Of a stretch of DNA of 64,000 nucleotides, positions 28,211-36,701 are shown one piece after another. This DNA is from an uncultured Mediterraneibacter sp. GTDB lineage: Bacteria > Bacillota > Clostridia > Lachnospirales > Lachnospiraceae. Location: contig CALWFV010000013.1 of the NCBI GenBank assembly GCA_944377745.1, positions 1 through 64,000 of the forward strand, in the 5' to 3' direction. Within the stretch, counting starts at the first letter, position 1. Each line of letters starts with the position of its first letter. The notes under the pieces are model-generated. The model searched no databases and was not told where the DNA came from. It saw only the letters and a program-made list of their open reading frames with translations. Made by a program: the position numbers and the translations under genes.

Positions 28211-28426
28211 CCGTATCGGCTAAAACACTAGGCTCGAAAAAACCTCGCCAAGTGCTGTATCCTTCGGATACTGATGATACGACTCACATCCGTTCGCCGT
28301 ATCGGCTAAAACACTAGGCTCGAAAAAACCTCGCCAAGTGCTGTATCCTTCGGATACTGATGATACGACTCACATCCGTTCGCCGTATCGGCTAAAACAC
28401 TAGGCTCGAAAAAACCTCGCCAAGTG
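28211..28426. repeat. 86-bp tandem repeat (2.5 copies) between groES and groEL
   Basis: Two identical 86-base units (28211-28296 and 28297-28382) are followed by the first 44 bases of a third (28383-28426), which stops two bases short of the groES stop codon. Each unit contains CACTAGGCTCGAAAA and CCTCGCCAAGTG. A hairpin spans the unit junction, with GATACG at 28276 and CGTATC at 28298. A second small hairpin is GTATCC-TTC-GGATAC. The same hairpin-plus-core arrangement occurs once more at 53092-53158. The perfect identity of the copies suggests recent duplication. Confidence 0.92.
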
Positions 28427-28428
28427 TT

Positions 28429-28716
28429 TTATGCCTCGACGATTGCGAGAATATCGCTCTGTTTTACGATGATATACTCTTCCCCGTCAAGTTCTACGTC
28501 TGTTCCGGCGTATTTGGAGTAGATCACCTTATCCCCTTCTTTCACCTGCATAACTACTTCTTTTCCATCTATATTTCCGCCAGGTCCCACAGCGATAACT
28601 TCCGCTTCCTGCGGCTTTTCCTTTGCCTGTCCGGGTAAAACGATCCCGGATTTCGTGGTCTCTTCCGCTTCTAACTGCTTTAAAACAATCTTGTCACCTA
28701 ATGGTACTAACTTCAT
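28429..28716 (-). CDS. groES: Co-chaperonin GroES (Hsp10)
   Basis: The 95-residue lid of the chaperonin has the standard features: PLGDKIVLKQ at the start, the mobile loop TTKSGIVLPGQA, GPGGNIDGK, and VIYSKYAGTDVELDGEEYIIVKQSDILAIVE. AAGGAGG lies eight bases before the ATG. It is the first gene of groESL, behind a CIRCE operator and a sigma-A promoter. A repeat array begins immediately after its stop codon. Confidence 0.98.
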   Translation of the reverse strand: MKLVPLGDKIVLKQLEAEETTKSGIVLPGQAKEKPQEAEVIAVGPGGNIDGKEVVMQVKEGDKVIYSKYAGTDVELDGEEYIIVKQSDILAIVEA

Positions 28717-28741
28717 TGTAATTCCTCCTTACTTGACCTTA

Positions 28742-28768
28742 TTAGCACTCATTTGAGTCGAGTGCTAA
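28742..28768. promoter_or_regulatory. CIRCE operator (HrcA-binding site)
   Basis: TTAGCACTC-N9-GAGTGCTAA matches the CIRCE consensus exactly. It lies in the groES leader, downstream of the promoter. An extra half-site, GAGTGCTA on the minus strand, overlaps the -10 box region near 28783-28790. The repressor gene hrcA is not in the window. Confidence 0.97.
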
Positions 28769-28781
28769 ACCTCACGAATAT

Positions 28782-28810
28782 AAAATAGCACTCCCCGGAC
28801 TGTTTGTCAA
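28782..28810 (-). promoter_or_regulatory. Sigma-A promoter of groESL
   Basis: A perfect TTGACA and an extended TGC-TATTTT on the minus strand have 17-base spacing. It lies directly upstream of CIRCE, so HrcA would block transcription near the start point. Confidence 0.82.
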
Positions 28811-28890
28811 CCTAGTTTAAACTTTTTTTATAAAGATTGGTAACAGTTCAGAGATGGCGCCTGAAGACGAGCAGCAACCATCCTGTTCAA

Positions 28891-28930
28891 AGAATAAACA
28901 AACGGGCTTCCGCACATGCAGAACACCCGT
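28891..28930 (-). terminator. Probable terminator of the comM-codY gene group
   Basis: ACGGG pairs with CCCGT on the minus strand, with partial inner pairing, followed by the T-rich TTGTTTATTCTTT. It lies about 30 bases after the 108-residue gene. The stem is short. Confidence 0.45.
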
Positions 28931-28961
28931 CACGACCAACTTCTCCAGGCTCCCCTGATTC

Positions 28962-29288
28962 TCACAGTCTCTTTGTCATCCTTCGCCCCTCATATTCATT
29001 ATAAAATCCGTTCTCGATCCGAAACTTCAGCAGATTCAGATCTTCAGAGCAATATCTCTCTTTCACGACTCCTGTACAGTAGAGGAGTTCAGACTTTGTC
29101 GATATATAACATCTGTACTTCGCGTCAAGCGATATGGCAGTGAGATCATCTTCCTTCAGTTCCAGATAAATGTAATCCTCTTCAAGATCATATTTATATA
29201 CTCTGCATTTTCTCGTCGAATCATCAAATATTCCGTCCGCCGAGATTATCTTCTCCATCTTGAGATCAACTGGATTTCCCTCGTACAT
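28962..29288 (-). CDS. Conserved protein of unknown function downstream of codY
   Basis: The 108-residue protein is not recognised. It looks like a compact beta-rich domain, with alternating hydrophobic strands such as EDYIYLELKEDDLTAISLDAKYRCYI, and a basic C-terminus. There is no signal peptide or membrane helix. The pattern is loosely reminiscent of PilZ-like or small beta-barrel domains, but no defining motif is present. AGGAG lies seven bases before the ATG at 29288. It starts 14 bases after codY ends, so the two are co-transcribed. Confidence 0.7.
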   Translation of the reverse strand: MYEGNPVDLKMEKIISADGIFDDSTRKCRVYKYDLEEDYIYLELKEDDLTAISLDAKYRCYISTKSELLYCTGVVKERYCSEDLNLLKFRIENGFYNEYEGRRMTKRL

Positions 29289-29302
29289 TTCCTCACTCCT
29301 GA

Positions 29303-30082
29303 CTACATGCGCTCTTTCTTGATATGTTCAAGCTCAGTAAAGACATAATCGTTAAGGACTTTAATATAGGTTCCCTTCATTCCGGAGGATCTAGATTCAA
29401 TCACACCTGCACTCTCAAACTTCCGCAGAGCGTTGACGATAACGGAACGGGTAATCCCTACCCGGTCTGCTACCTTGCTCGCCACAAGGATCCCCTCCGT
29501 ACCGTCCAGCTCATCAAAAATATGTATGATTGCTTCCAGTTCGGAGAAGGAGAGGGTTCCTATTGCTGACTGTACGATATGCTCTTTTCTGGTCTCCTCT
29601 GCACTCTCCTCGTTTACAGAGCGCAGCATTTCCAGACCTACCACTGCTGTCCCATATTCGCTCAGGATAATATCATCAATGGAGTAAGAAGAGTCCTGTT
29701 TATAGATAAACAGAGTTCCCAGCCTTTCTCCCGCTATATCGATCGGAGTAACAATGGCCTGATATCCTGCCACCGCTTCCGGAGAAAATCCGAGCGTCTC
29801 AAGATTCACATTCTCCTTTGTCGACAGAATGCTGAGAAGCCTTTCGTTCAACATACTGTCAATATGAGATCCCACCGCTTCTGTGATCAGTTCATGGATC
29901 TCTTTCACCTTACTGCATTTCCCTACGCCGAGTATTTTCCCCTTCTTGCTGACCACCAGCACGTTGGAATCAAGAATGTCCGTCAGGACGGCGCAGATGT
30001 CGTTGAATACGACCTTGCTTGAATTATTGTTGTGCAGCAGCTTGTTGATTTTTCTGGTTTTATCCAATAGTTGTACGCTCAT
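29303..30082 (-). CDS. codY: GTP- and branched-chain-amino-acid-sensing regulator CodY
   Basis: CodY is a global repressor that binds DNA when GTP and branched-chain amino acids are plentiful. The 259-residue protein has the N-terminal GAF sensor domain (residues about 1-155, starting SVQLLDKTRKINKLL), a linker helix, and the C-terminal winged helix (ASKVADRVGITRSVIVNALRKFESAGVIESRSSGMKGTYI, given here only as a region at about residues 200-240). GGAGG precedes the ATG. It follows comM, dprA and topA on the same strand, an order common in Firmicutes, but it also has a possible promoter of its own. Confidence 0.97.
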   Translation of the reverse strand: MSVQLLDKTRKINKLLHNNNSSKVVFNDICAVLTDILDSNVLVVSKKGKILGVGKCSKVKEIHELITEAVGSHIDSMLNERLLSILSTKENVNLETLGFSPEAVAGYQAIVTPIDIAGERLGTLFIYKQDSSYSIDDIILSEYGTAVVGLEMLRSVNEESAEETRKEHIVQSAIGTLSFSELEAIIHIFDELDGTEGILVASKVADRVGITRSVIVNALRKFESAGVIESRSSGMKGTYIKVLNDYVFTELEHIKKERM

Positions 30083-30101
30083 TATTTCCTCCGCATTCTA
30101 C

Positions 30102-30130
30102 CATATACTTCCACCAATTGTGTACACAAA
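30102..30130 (-). promoter_or_regulatory. Possible codY promoter with a palindrome over the -35 box
   Basis: TTTGTG and TATATG on the minus strand have 17-base spacing. A perfect 12-bp palindrome, TTGTGTACACAA (30118-30129), overlaps the -35 box. A weak CodY-box-like sequence (10 of 15 positions) lies near 30166-30180, so autoregulation is possible. Confidence 0.4.
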
Positions 30131-30210
30131 TCGCAATAAAAAAATAGACAGAATAATATTATCACACAATTCTGGAAATATCAATGTAATTCCCCAATAC
30201 TTTTCAAGCA

Positions 30211-30247
30211 ACAGTTCAGCCATAAGAGATGGGCGGGACTGAACTGT
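30211..30247 (-). terminator. Hairpin after topA, weak terminator
   Basis: ACAGTTCAG pairs exactly with CTGAACTGT around a 19-base loop. The T-run on the minus strand is poor (TTGCTT), so it may only partly terminate transcription from topA into codY. Confidence 0.4.
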
Positions 30248-30285
30248 CACCTTTTCACATTGCCATCTGACATAAAACCTGCCTG

Positions 30286-32370
30286 TTATTCATCTTTGGA
30301 CGATTTATCCAGCGCCGTGACGTAACCGCACTCTTTATTCGCACACACAAGCCGGCTTCCTTTTTCTACCATATAGCTTCCGCATTCCGGGCACTTTTCC
30401 TTCGACGGTTTCTGCCAGGACATGAATTCACACTCCGGATTATTCTCGCATCCGTAATACTTTCTTCCCTTTTTCGTCTTCCGTATCACGATGTCTTTTC
30501 CGCAGACCGGACACGGCACTCCAATCTTCTCCAGATAGGGTTTCGTATTCCTGCACTCCGGAAATCCGGGACATGCAAGGAATTTTCCGTGAGGGCCGTA
30601 CTTGATGACCATGTTTCGTCCACACTCCTCGCAGATTACATCCGTCACCTCGTCCTCAATCTTGACAGTCTCCAGTTCTTTCTCCGCTTTCTTCACAGCC
30701 TCCTCAAGGTCCGGATAGAAGTTTCTGATCACTTCCTTCCATTCCACCTTGCCCTCTTCGACCATATCGAGAAGCCCTTCCATGTTCGCAGTGAAATTCA
30801 CATCCACAATACTCGGGAAAGACTGTTTCATCATATTGTTCACAACCTCGCCGATCTCGGTGAGATAGAGATTCTTTCCTTCCTTCGTGACATATCTTCT
30901 GCCAAGGATGATCGCGATGGTGGGGGCATAGGTACTCGGACGTCCGATCCCCTGCTCTTCCAGAGTCTTGACCAGTGAAGCCTCTGTATAATGAGCCGAC
31001 GGCTGTGTGAAGTGCTGTTTCGGATCGAACTCTTCTCTGGTGAAAACAGAATCCAGACTGAGATTTCCTACCAGTACATTGCTCTCTTCCTTCTCTTCGT
31101 CCGCTTCCGTATATACAGACTGAAAGCCGTCGAAGGCCACTTTGGCAGTGGAAACAGTGAAACAGTACTGATCTGCGCCGATCTTCACAGAAATTGTCTC
31201 ATAGCGCGCCGGCTGCATGCGGCTTGCCACGAACCTCTTCCAGATAAGCTGATAGAGCCGGAACTGATCTCTTGTAAGAGAATCTTTCAGCGCGGACGGT
31301 GTCCTGCTGATATCGGTAGGACGGATTGCCTCGTGGGCATCCTGTATCTTTTTCCCTGTATTCTTTGAACCGTTTCCTTCCGCAACATACTCTTTTCCAT
31401 AGACGGAACCGATGTAATCTCGGGCAGAAGCATCCGCTTCATCCGAGATCCTGGTAGAATCGGTACGCAGGTATGTGATCACACCCACTGTGCCGTTCCC
31501 CTTGATATCGATTCCCTCATAGAGCTGCTGAGCAATACGCATTGTTTTCTGTGTTCCAAAGTTCAGCGCCTTCGACGCCTCCTGCTGAAGCGTACTCGTG
31601 GTAAACGGCAGAGGCGCTCTGCGGATTCTCTCACTCTTTTTTATATCTGTGATCTTAAATTCTGCATTTTCCACCACACCGACAATCTGATCCAGTTCTC
31701 CCTTTGTGTGGATCGTCATCTTCTTTTTATCTGTCCCGTAGAATTTTGCGATCAGGGGGCGTCTCTCTCCCTTGACTTTCAGAACCGCATCCAGCGTCCA
31801 GTACTCTTCCGGGATAAACGCATTGATCTCGTCCTCGCGGTCCGCGACCAGGCGCAGCGCGACGGACTGAACTCGCCCTGCACTCAGCCCTCTCTTGACC
31901 TTTGCCCAGAGAAGTGGGCTGATCATATATCCGACCATACGATCCAGGACACGTCTCGCCTGCTGTGCATCCACCAGGTTCATGTCGATATCCCGGGGTG
32001 CCTTCAGAGAGGCTTTCACTGCATTTTTTGTGATCTCGTTAAATGTGATCCTCCTCATCTTCTTTTCGTCAAGCTTTAACGCTGCAGCAAGATGCCAGGA
32101 GATCGCTTCTCCTTCCCGGTCAGGGTCGGTTGCAAGATAGACTCGGTCAGACTTTTTCACTTCTTTTCTGAGGCTGGCCAGGATCTCCCCCTTACCGCGG
32201 ATCGTGATATATTTCGGCTCATAATCGTGCTCTATGTCGATGCCAAGCTGGCTTTTCGGCAGATCGCGCACATGCCCCTGAGATGCCGCAACCGTATAGC
32301 TGCTGCCAAGAAATTTTTTTATCGTCTTCACCTTAGCTGGTGACTCCACAATGACAAGATAGTGTGCCAT
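30286..32370 (-). CDS. topA: DNA topoisomerase I
   Basis: This type IA enzyme relaxes negative supercoils. The 694-residue protein has the N-terminal TOPRIM domain (LVIVESPAKVKTI and the acidic triad ATDPDREGEA near residue 110) and the catalytic Tyr in GVITYLRTDSTRIS near residue 297. Three C-terminal Cys4 zinc ribbons follow (CEECGRNM, CPVCGKDI and CPECGSYM). The start ATG at 32370 is chosen because LVIVESPAK follows it; the in-frame upstream extension crosses the end of dprA. AGG-type ribosome binding sequence precedes it. It lies 38 bases after dprA. Confidence 0.97.
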   Translation of the reverse strand: MAHYLVIVESPAKVKTIKKFLGSSYTVAASQGHVRDLPKSQLGIDIEHDYEPKYITIRGKGEILASLRKEVKKSDRVYLATDPDREGEAISWHLAAALKLDEKKMRRITFNEITKNAVKASLKAPRDIDMNLVDAQQARRVLDRMVGYMISPLLWAKVKRGLSAGRVQSVALRLVADREDEINAFIPEEYWTLDAVLKVKGERRPLIAKFYGTDKKKMTIHTKGELDQIVGVVENAEFKITDIKKSERIRRAPLPFTTSTLQQEASKALNFGTQKTMRIAQQLYEGIDIKGNGTVGVITYLRTDSTRISDEADASARDYIGSVYGKEYVAEGNGSKNTGKKIQDAHEAIRPTDISRTPSALKDSLTRDQFRLYQLIWKRFVASRMQPARYETISVKIGADQYCFTVSTAKVAFDGFQSVYTEADEEKEESNVLVGNLSLDSVFTREEFDPKQHFTQPSAHYTEASLVKTLEEQGIGRPSTYAPTIAIILGRRYVTKEGKNLYLTEIGEVVNNMMKQSFPSIVDVNFTANMEGLLDMVEEGKVEWKEVIRNFYPDLEEAVKKAEKELETVKIEDEVTDVICEECGRNMVIKYGPHGKFLACPGFPECRNTKPYLEKIGVPCPVCGKDIVIRKTKKGRKYYGCENNPECEFMSWQKPSKEKCPECGSYMVEKGSRLVCANKECGYVTALDKSSKDE

Positions 32371-32408
32371 AAGACCTGACTCCCTCCATCCGGCTGGTTT
32401 TCCGCCTT

Positions 32409-33515
32409 CTATTTTGCTTTTACATAATAATTCTTCGAAATTTCTCTGATGTATCCCTTCAGTTCCAATGAGACCAGGACATTGAGCAGCTCCCCTGCAC
32501 TCAGCTTCGTTTCCTCCACAAGCCAGTCTACATTCTTCGGATACAAACCGAGACAACTATACACCAAATTTTCTGTAGTTTCAAGCATTTTTTTGTTTTT
32601 GTCCTCTTTTCCCACCTGTCTGAAGACAGTGAAATTCCATTCATCCAAAAGTCTTTCCGGATCCAGGAGCACGCCCGCTCCCTGCTGGATCAGCCTGTTG
32701 CATCCGGTACTCAGCTCGCTGTTTACCGGCCCCGGAAGCGCATAGACATCCCTCCCCTGTTCCAGAGCCAGATCGGCAGTGATCAGTGATCCGCTCTTTT
32801 CCCTCGCCTCCATGACAAGAACCGCGTCCGACAGACCACTGATGATCCGGTTCCTGGGTGGAAAATTCTGGGGCAGAGGAGGCGTACCTGGTGGATATTC
32901 CGACAGGATCCCTCCCCCCTGGTTCAGGATATCCACATACAGTCCGATATGTTCTCTCGGGTAGCAGACATCAGTCCCGCTTCCGAGCACCGCGAAAGTA
33001 CGTCCACCGCCCAGCAGAGCTCCCCGCTGCCCCATGCCGTCGATCCCCCGGGCGAGACCGCTGATGATCTCAATCCCATGTTCTCCCAGCGTTTTTCCGA
33101 ATTCTACTGCATACTTTTCCCCGTAAGGGGTACATCTTCTCGCGCCGACGATTGCGGCTTTTCTTGAATTTCGATCTGGCAGTTCTCCTTTGACATAGAG
33201 CGCGTAAGGGAAGTCCTGGAGTTCCAGAAGTCTGGGCGGATACTCTTCTGCAAAAAACGGAATGAATCGTATTCCCTTCACACACATCCTTTCATACTCT
33301 TCCCTGGGATCTTTTTCTTTTTGTGCATGTCTAATTGTATTTTTCTCTGTTTCCGTTAAGAACCGAATCTCCGAAATCTCTGTTTCTTCTATATAATAGA
33401 CATTCTCTGCCGTTTTCATGTGCTGCCGCAGGAGGCATTTTTTCCTGGAGGAGATCCCCAGACCTGCAAGCCAGAATTCGTATTTCATTTCCATTTTTTT
33501 CTCATCTTTCACCAT
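32409..33515 (-). CDS. dprA: DNA-processing protein DprA
   Basis: DprA loads RecA on incoming single-stranded DNA during natural transformation. The 368-residue protein has an N-terminal helical region, the Rossmann-type domain (AAIVGARRCTPYG, IISGLARGIDGMGQRGAL, FAVLGSGTDVCYP, FPPRNRIISGLSDAVLVMEA, SGSLITADLALEQGRDVYALPG), and a C-terminal winged-helix-like domain. GGGAGG lies eight bases before the ATG at 33515. It overlaps the end of comM by seven bases, so translation is coupled. Its retention does not by itself show that the organism is competent. Confidence 0.95.
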   Translation of the reverse strand: MVKDEKKMEMKYEFWLAGLGISSRKKCLLRQHMKTAENVYYIEETEISEIRFLTETEKNTIRHAQKEKDPREEYERMCVKGIRFIPFFAEEYPPRLLELQDFPYALYVKGELPDRNSRKAAIVGARRCTPYGEKYAVEFGKTLGEHGIEIISGLARGIDGMGQRGALLGGGRTFAVLGSGTDVCYPREHIGLYVDILNQGGGILSEYPPGTPPLPQNFPPRNRIISGLSDAVLVMEAREKSGSLITADLALEQGRDVYALPGPVNSELSTGCNRLIQQGAGVLLDPERLLDEWNFTVFRQVGKEDKNKKMLETTENLVYSCLGLYPKNVDWLVEETKLSAGELLNVLVSLELKGYIREISKNYYVKAK

Positions 33516-35050
33516 GCCTGCTGCCTCCCCCAGTATTTTCTGTCCACCATCCGGTATCCAATCGCCTCTCCGAGATGTTCCTCCCTGATCTTTTCCTCAC
33601 CGGCAAGATCAGCAACTGTTCTCGCTACCCGCAGTATCCTGTGGTAAGATCTGGCGCTCATTTTCATCACTGTAAATGCGGTTTCCATCAGTTTTCTTCC
33701 TTTCTGATCAAGCTCACAGTATTTTTTCAGATCCTCTCCCGTAAGCATGGAGTTTGTCCGGATCTCCCCGGTATATCTCTGAGTCTGGACCTCTCTTGCC
33801 CTGCACACTCTGCTCCGTATCGCCTCGGAGCTTTCCGCTTTCCCACATCCTGTCAGATCCTCAAACCCGATCCTGGAGGATTCGGCACAGAGATCGATCC
33901 GGTCGATGAAAGCCTGACTGATCCTTCCGATATAAGCCTGTATCTGAGCCGGCGTGCAGGTGCATCTCTCCATATCCGGATAGCATCCGCAGGGACAGGG
34001 GTTCATCGCGGCCACCAGCATGAAGTCTGCCGGGAAGCTGTAGTTCCCGTACGTCCTGGAAAGCTGGATTGAGCGGCTCTCCAGGGGCTGACGCAGTACT
34101 TCCAGCACCCCTTTTCTGAACTCCGGGAGTTCATCAAGAAACAGGACGCCTCCGTGCGCAAGACTGATCTCTCCCGGCCGGGGGATCAGTCCTCCGCCGA
34201 TCAGCGCCGCCTTTGTCGCCGTATGGTGCACACTGCGGAACGGTCTGCGACGGATCAGCGGTTCTTTTTCATCCAGCATCCCCACTACACTGTATATCTT
34301 TGTAATCTCTATGCTCTCCTCTTCTGTGAGAGGCGGCAGGATTCCCGCAATGCATTTTGCGGTCATGGTCTTCCCGCTGCCCGGAGGGCCGATCATGAGA
34401 AGGTTGTGCCCGCCTGCAACTGCCAGTTCCGCAGCTCTCCGCACATTTTCCTGTCCTCTGACCTGGGAAAAATCATTTTCTTCCAAAGAAGTCTGCCTCG
34501 TCTCCTCCTCTCTCTTTTTGCAGAAGTTCATCTTCTTCCTCCCGTTCAGAAAATCCACCGCTTCACGAAGGTTCCGGACTCCTGCGATCTTCATCCCGTC
34601 CACCAGCGCCGCTTCACTGGCATTTTCTGACGGAACGATACAGCATCTGGTCCCGGCCTCTCTTGCCTCCATCACTACCGGCAGGATTCCCGGTACTTTT
34701 CTCACCTGCCCGTCCAGGCTCAGCTCTCCGATGAGCAGAACATCTTTCACTCGGTCGGCCTCGATCTCTCCCAGAGACACGAGTATCGCCGCAGCGATGG
34801 GCAGGTCAAAGGACGCACCTCTCTTTCTCATCGTCGCCGGCGACAGATTGATCACCGTTCTCTTTGCCGGAAAGCTGTACCCTGAATTGCGGATCGCCGT
34901 TCTCACGCGTTCCGATGCTTCTTTTACCTCGGACGACAGATAGCCTACCATGTGGAAAACAGGAAGTCCGTTGCTGACATCCGCCTCCACACGGACGAGT
35001 TCCGCCCTGAGCCCATCCATGGCTCCGGACCGGATCGTACTGAAACTCAT
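33509..35050 (-). CDS. comM: YifB/ComM-family AAA ATPase
   Basis: This 513-residue magnesium-chelatase-like AAA protein promotes branch migration during recombination of transforming DNA in studied species. The N-terminal Lon-protease-like domain (LPVFHMVGYLSSEVKEASERV, then NLSPATMRKRG) is followed by the AAA core, with Walker A GPPGSGKTM near residue 222 and Walker B VLFLDELPEF. A C-terminal helical lid follows, with the Cys pair NPCPCGC. ATG 35050 is chosen because GGAG lies seven bases upstream; the ATG two codons earlier is too close. It is the first gene of the comM-dprA-topA-codY set. Confidence 0.94.
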   Translation of the reverse strand: MSFSTIRSGAMDGLRAELVRVEADVSNGLPVFHMVGYLSSEVKEASERVRTAIRNSGYSFPAKRTVINLSPATMRKRGASFDLPIAAAILVSLGEIEADRVKDVLLIGELSLDGQVRKVPGILPVVMEAREAGTRCCIVPSENASEAALVDGMKIAGVRNLREAVDFLNGRKKMNFCKKREEETRQTSLEENDFSQVRGQENVRRAAELAVAGGHNLLMIGPPGSGKTMTAKCIAGILPPLTEEESIEITKIYSVVGMLDEKEPLIRRRPFRSVHHTATKAALIGGGLIPRPGEISLAHGGVLFLDELPEFRKGVLEVLRQPLESRSIQLSRTYGNYSFPADFMLVAAMNPCPCGCYPDMERCTCTPAQIQAYIGRISQAFIDRIDLCAESSRIGFEDLTGCGKAESSEAIRSRVCRAREVQTQRYTGEIRTNSMLTGEDLKKYCELDQKGRKLMETAFTVMKMSARSYHRILRVARTVADLAGEEKIREEHLGEAIGYRMVDRKYWGRQQAW

Positions 35051-35209
35051 TCGCATTCTCCTTTCTTAAAGAATCCCTGCAGTTTCACCGTAAAACACCA
35101 CAAATATTTACATATGTCTCCTCACGGACACTGTAAACCTTAACTGAAAAACTTGGCTGAATCAGCCGGAAATGATCTCCGGAGATGATCTCTCCAGGAA
35201 TGTAAAACT

Positions 35210-35239
35210 ATAATAGAACTTCTCCAACCATCCTGTCAA
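35210..35239 (-). promoter_or_regulatory. Promoter of comM-dprA-topA
   Basis: TTGACA and TATTAT on the minus strand are 18 bases apart. The roughly 150-base leader contains two hairpins: GGAGAGATCATCTCC-like pairing at 35173-35197 and GGCTGA/TCAGCC at 35153-35166. The gap 35057-35361 holds no gene apart from these signals and the sigK upstream region. Confidence 0.65.
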
Positions 35240-35361
35240 TGGATTTTTCCACATCCGCGACACATTCCGTTTCCCAGGTCCTCCGTCCTCTTTTTGATTG
35301 GAAAAGCACAATCCGGTCTGTTTTTTCATAAACTATACTAAATGTGCTAAGAGGTGCCGTC

Positions 35362-35982
35362 TTGAGATCATTTCCCAGTCCTCTCACCCCTGCGGAAGAG
35401 AAGTATTACATCCAGAAATACACAGAAGGAGACCTCGAGGCAAAACATATCCTAATCGAGCGGAATCTCCGTCTCGTCGCCCATGTCCTGAAAAAATATC
35501 AGAATCTCGATGAAGATCCCGAAGACCTTCTGTCCATCGGAACAATCGGACTGATCAAAGCCGTTGTCACTTTTAATCCGGAGAAGGGGAACCGGCTTGC
35601 AGCCTACGCCTCACGATGTGTGGAAAATGAAATCCTGATGCATATCCGTGCGCGTAGGAAAGGCGGAAAAGAAGTCTCCCTCTATGAGCCCATCGGAACC
35701 GACCGGGAAGGCAATGAGATCCGGCTGTACGATGTCATGGAGACGGACGAACCGGACATTCCTGAGAAGATCAATCTGAAAGAAGATATCCAGAAACTCT
35801 ATGAAAAAGTAGAAAGCGAGCTCTCCCAGAGGGAAAAGCTCGTTCTGAAAATGAGATATGGACTTTATAACGGAGAGCAGTATACACAGCGGGAAATTGC
35901 CAGACAGCTTGGGATTTCCCGCTCTTATGTCTCAAGGATAGAAAAAAGCGCAGTCCAGAAACTGCGCCTGTTTTTCAGATGA
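35362..35982 (+). CDS. sigK: Sporulation sigma factor SigK
   Basis: SigK is the late mother-cell sigma factor of spore formation. The 206-residue product has sigma region 2 (NLRLVAHVLKKYQN, EDLLSIGTIGLIKAV, LAAYASRCVENEILMHIRARRK), the SLYEPIGTDREGNEI linker typical of SigK/SigE, and region 4 (TQREIARQLGISRSYVSRIEKSA). TTG 35362 is taken as the start, since AGAGGTG lies five bases upstream and the N-terminus FPSPLTPAEEKYY fits SigK directly; GTG at 35344 is possible. There is no Bacillus-like inhibitory pro-sequence and no skin-type interruption. Its upstream region holds CATAAACT, which is weakly like a SigE -10 box. It overlaps the lemA stop by eight bases. Confidence 0.9.
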   Translation: MRSFPSPLTPAEEKYYIQKYTEGDLEAKHILIERNLRLVAHVLKKYQNLDEDPEDLLSIGTIGLIKAVVTFNPEKGNRLAAYASRCVENEILMHIRARRKGGKEVSLYEPIGTDREGNEIRLYDVMETDEPDIPEKINLKEDIQKLYEKVESELSQREKLVLKMRYGLYNGEQYTQREIARQLGISRSYVSRIEKSAVQKLRLFFR

Positions 35983-36604
35983 TCTGCTCGTCTGACGGAT
36001 CCTCGTAGTAATCCAGAAGCGGTTCTTTTTTCACCGATCTGAGAAGACATACCGGGAAGCTCTTGACACCGGAATTATACTGTGCGGCGTAGGCGTTATA
36101 AGTCATCTTTGCCTGCGCCAGATCCTCATATTCCTTCACGATCTGCGAGAACAGCTTCATCACCGTCTCATCAGACCGAAGCGTCGGGTAGGCGCTCAGA
36201 CTCGCCTTGACTTCCCCCAGAGATCTGAGATGCCGGTATTTTCTCGAATCATCCCGACTCACCTTCAGATAGACATCCTCCTCATGCTTCATCTGCTTCT
36301 CTACAACGGGATCGAGCTGGAGAAGGATATTTTCGATCCGCCCTCCGATCACTTTGATATTGCTCTTCATGGCCACCGCCTGTTCACGTATCCGGTGAAG
36401 GCCGTTATTCTCAATGTTTATCCCTCCTGCGACAGAGATGACAAGGCTCAGGATAAAACCGACCGTATAAACCCACCCGGAAATCTCTTCCTTTTCCGGT
36501 TCAAACATCAGGCTCAGCGCCACGATGATAAACAGGCTGAGGAAAAGAAAGACGATCACATAGAGCAGCAGTTTGACAATAAACGGCATTTTCTGAAGCC
36601 ACAT
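35975..36604 (-). CDS. LemA-family membrane protein
   Basis: The 209-residue protein has two N-terminal membrane helices (about residues 8-32 and 45-60). A cytoplasmic or extracellular helical domain follows, with LemA-type sequence: ENILLQLDPVVEKQ, LSAYPTLRSDETVMKLFSQI, EDLAQAKMTYNAYAAQYNSGVKSFPVC. The function of LemA proteins is unknown. The gene has no convincing partner. It converges with sigK, overlapping it by eight bases. Its upstream region (36612-36673) contains an inverted repeat of CCCCTTAGA with a 30-base spacer. Confidence 0.82.
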   Translation of the reverse strand: MWLQKMPFIVKLLLYVIVFLFLSLFIIVALSLMFEPEKEEISGWVYTVGFILSLVISVAGGINIENNGLHRIREQAVAMKSNIKVIGGRIENILLQLDPVVEKQMKHEEDVYLKVSRDDSRKYRHLRSLGEVKASLSAYPTLRSDETVMKLFSQIVKEYEDLAQAKMTYNAYAAQYNSGVKSFPVCLLRSVKKEPLLDYYEDPSDEQII

Positions 36605-36701
36605 GATAAAATCCCCCCTTAGACTTTTCCTAATTGTATCACAAAAAAAGTTCTAAGGGGAGATTTTTCAGTTATTTTCTGCTTTTCTTTCCGTCTCATG
36701 G

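Noticed and set aside
28211-28426. Possible CRISPR array in groESL
   Set aside because: Units are perfect 86-base tandem copies with no variable spacers, and no cas genes are near.
34311-34943. A 210-codon plus-strand frame opposite comM
   Set aside because: It is a shadow of the conserved AAA ATPase gene. It lacks a ribosome binding site and recognisable motifs.
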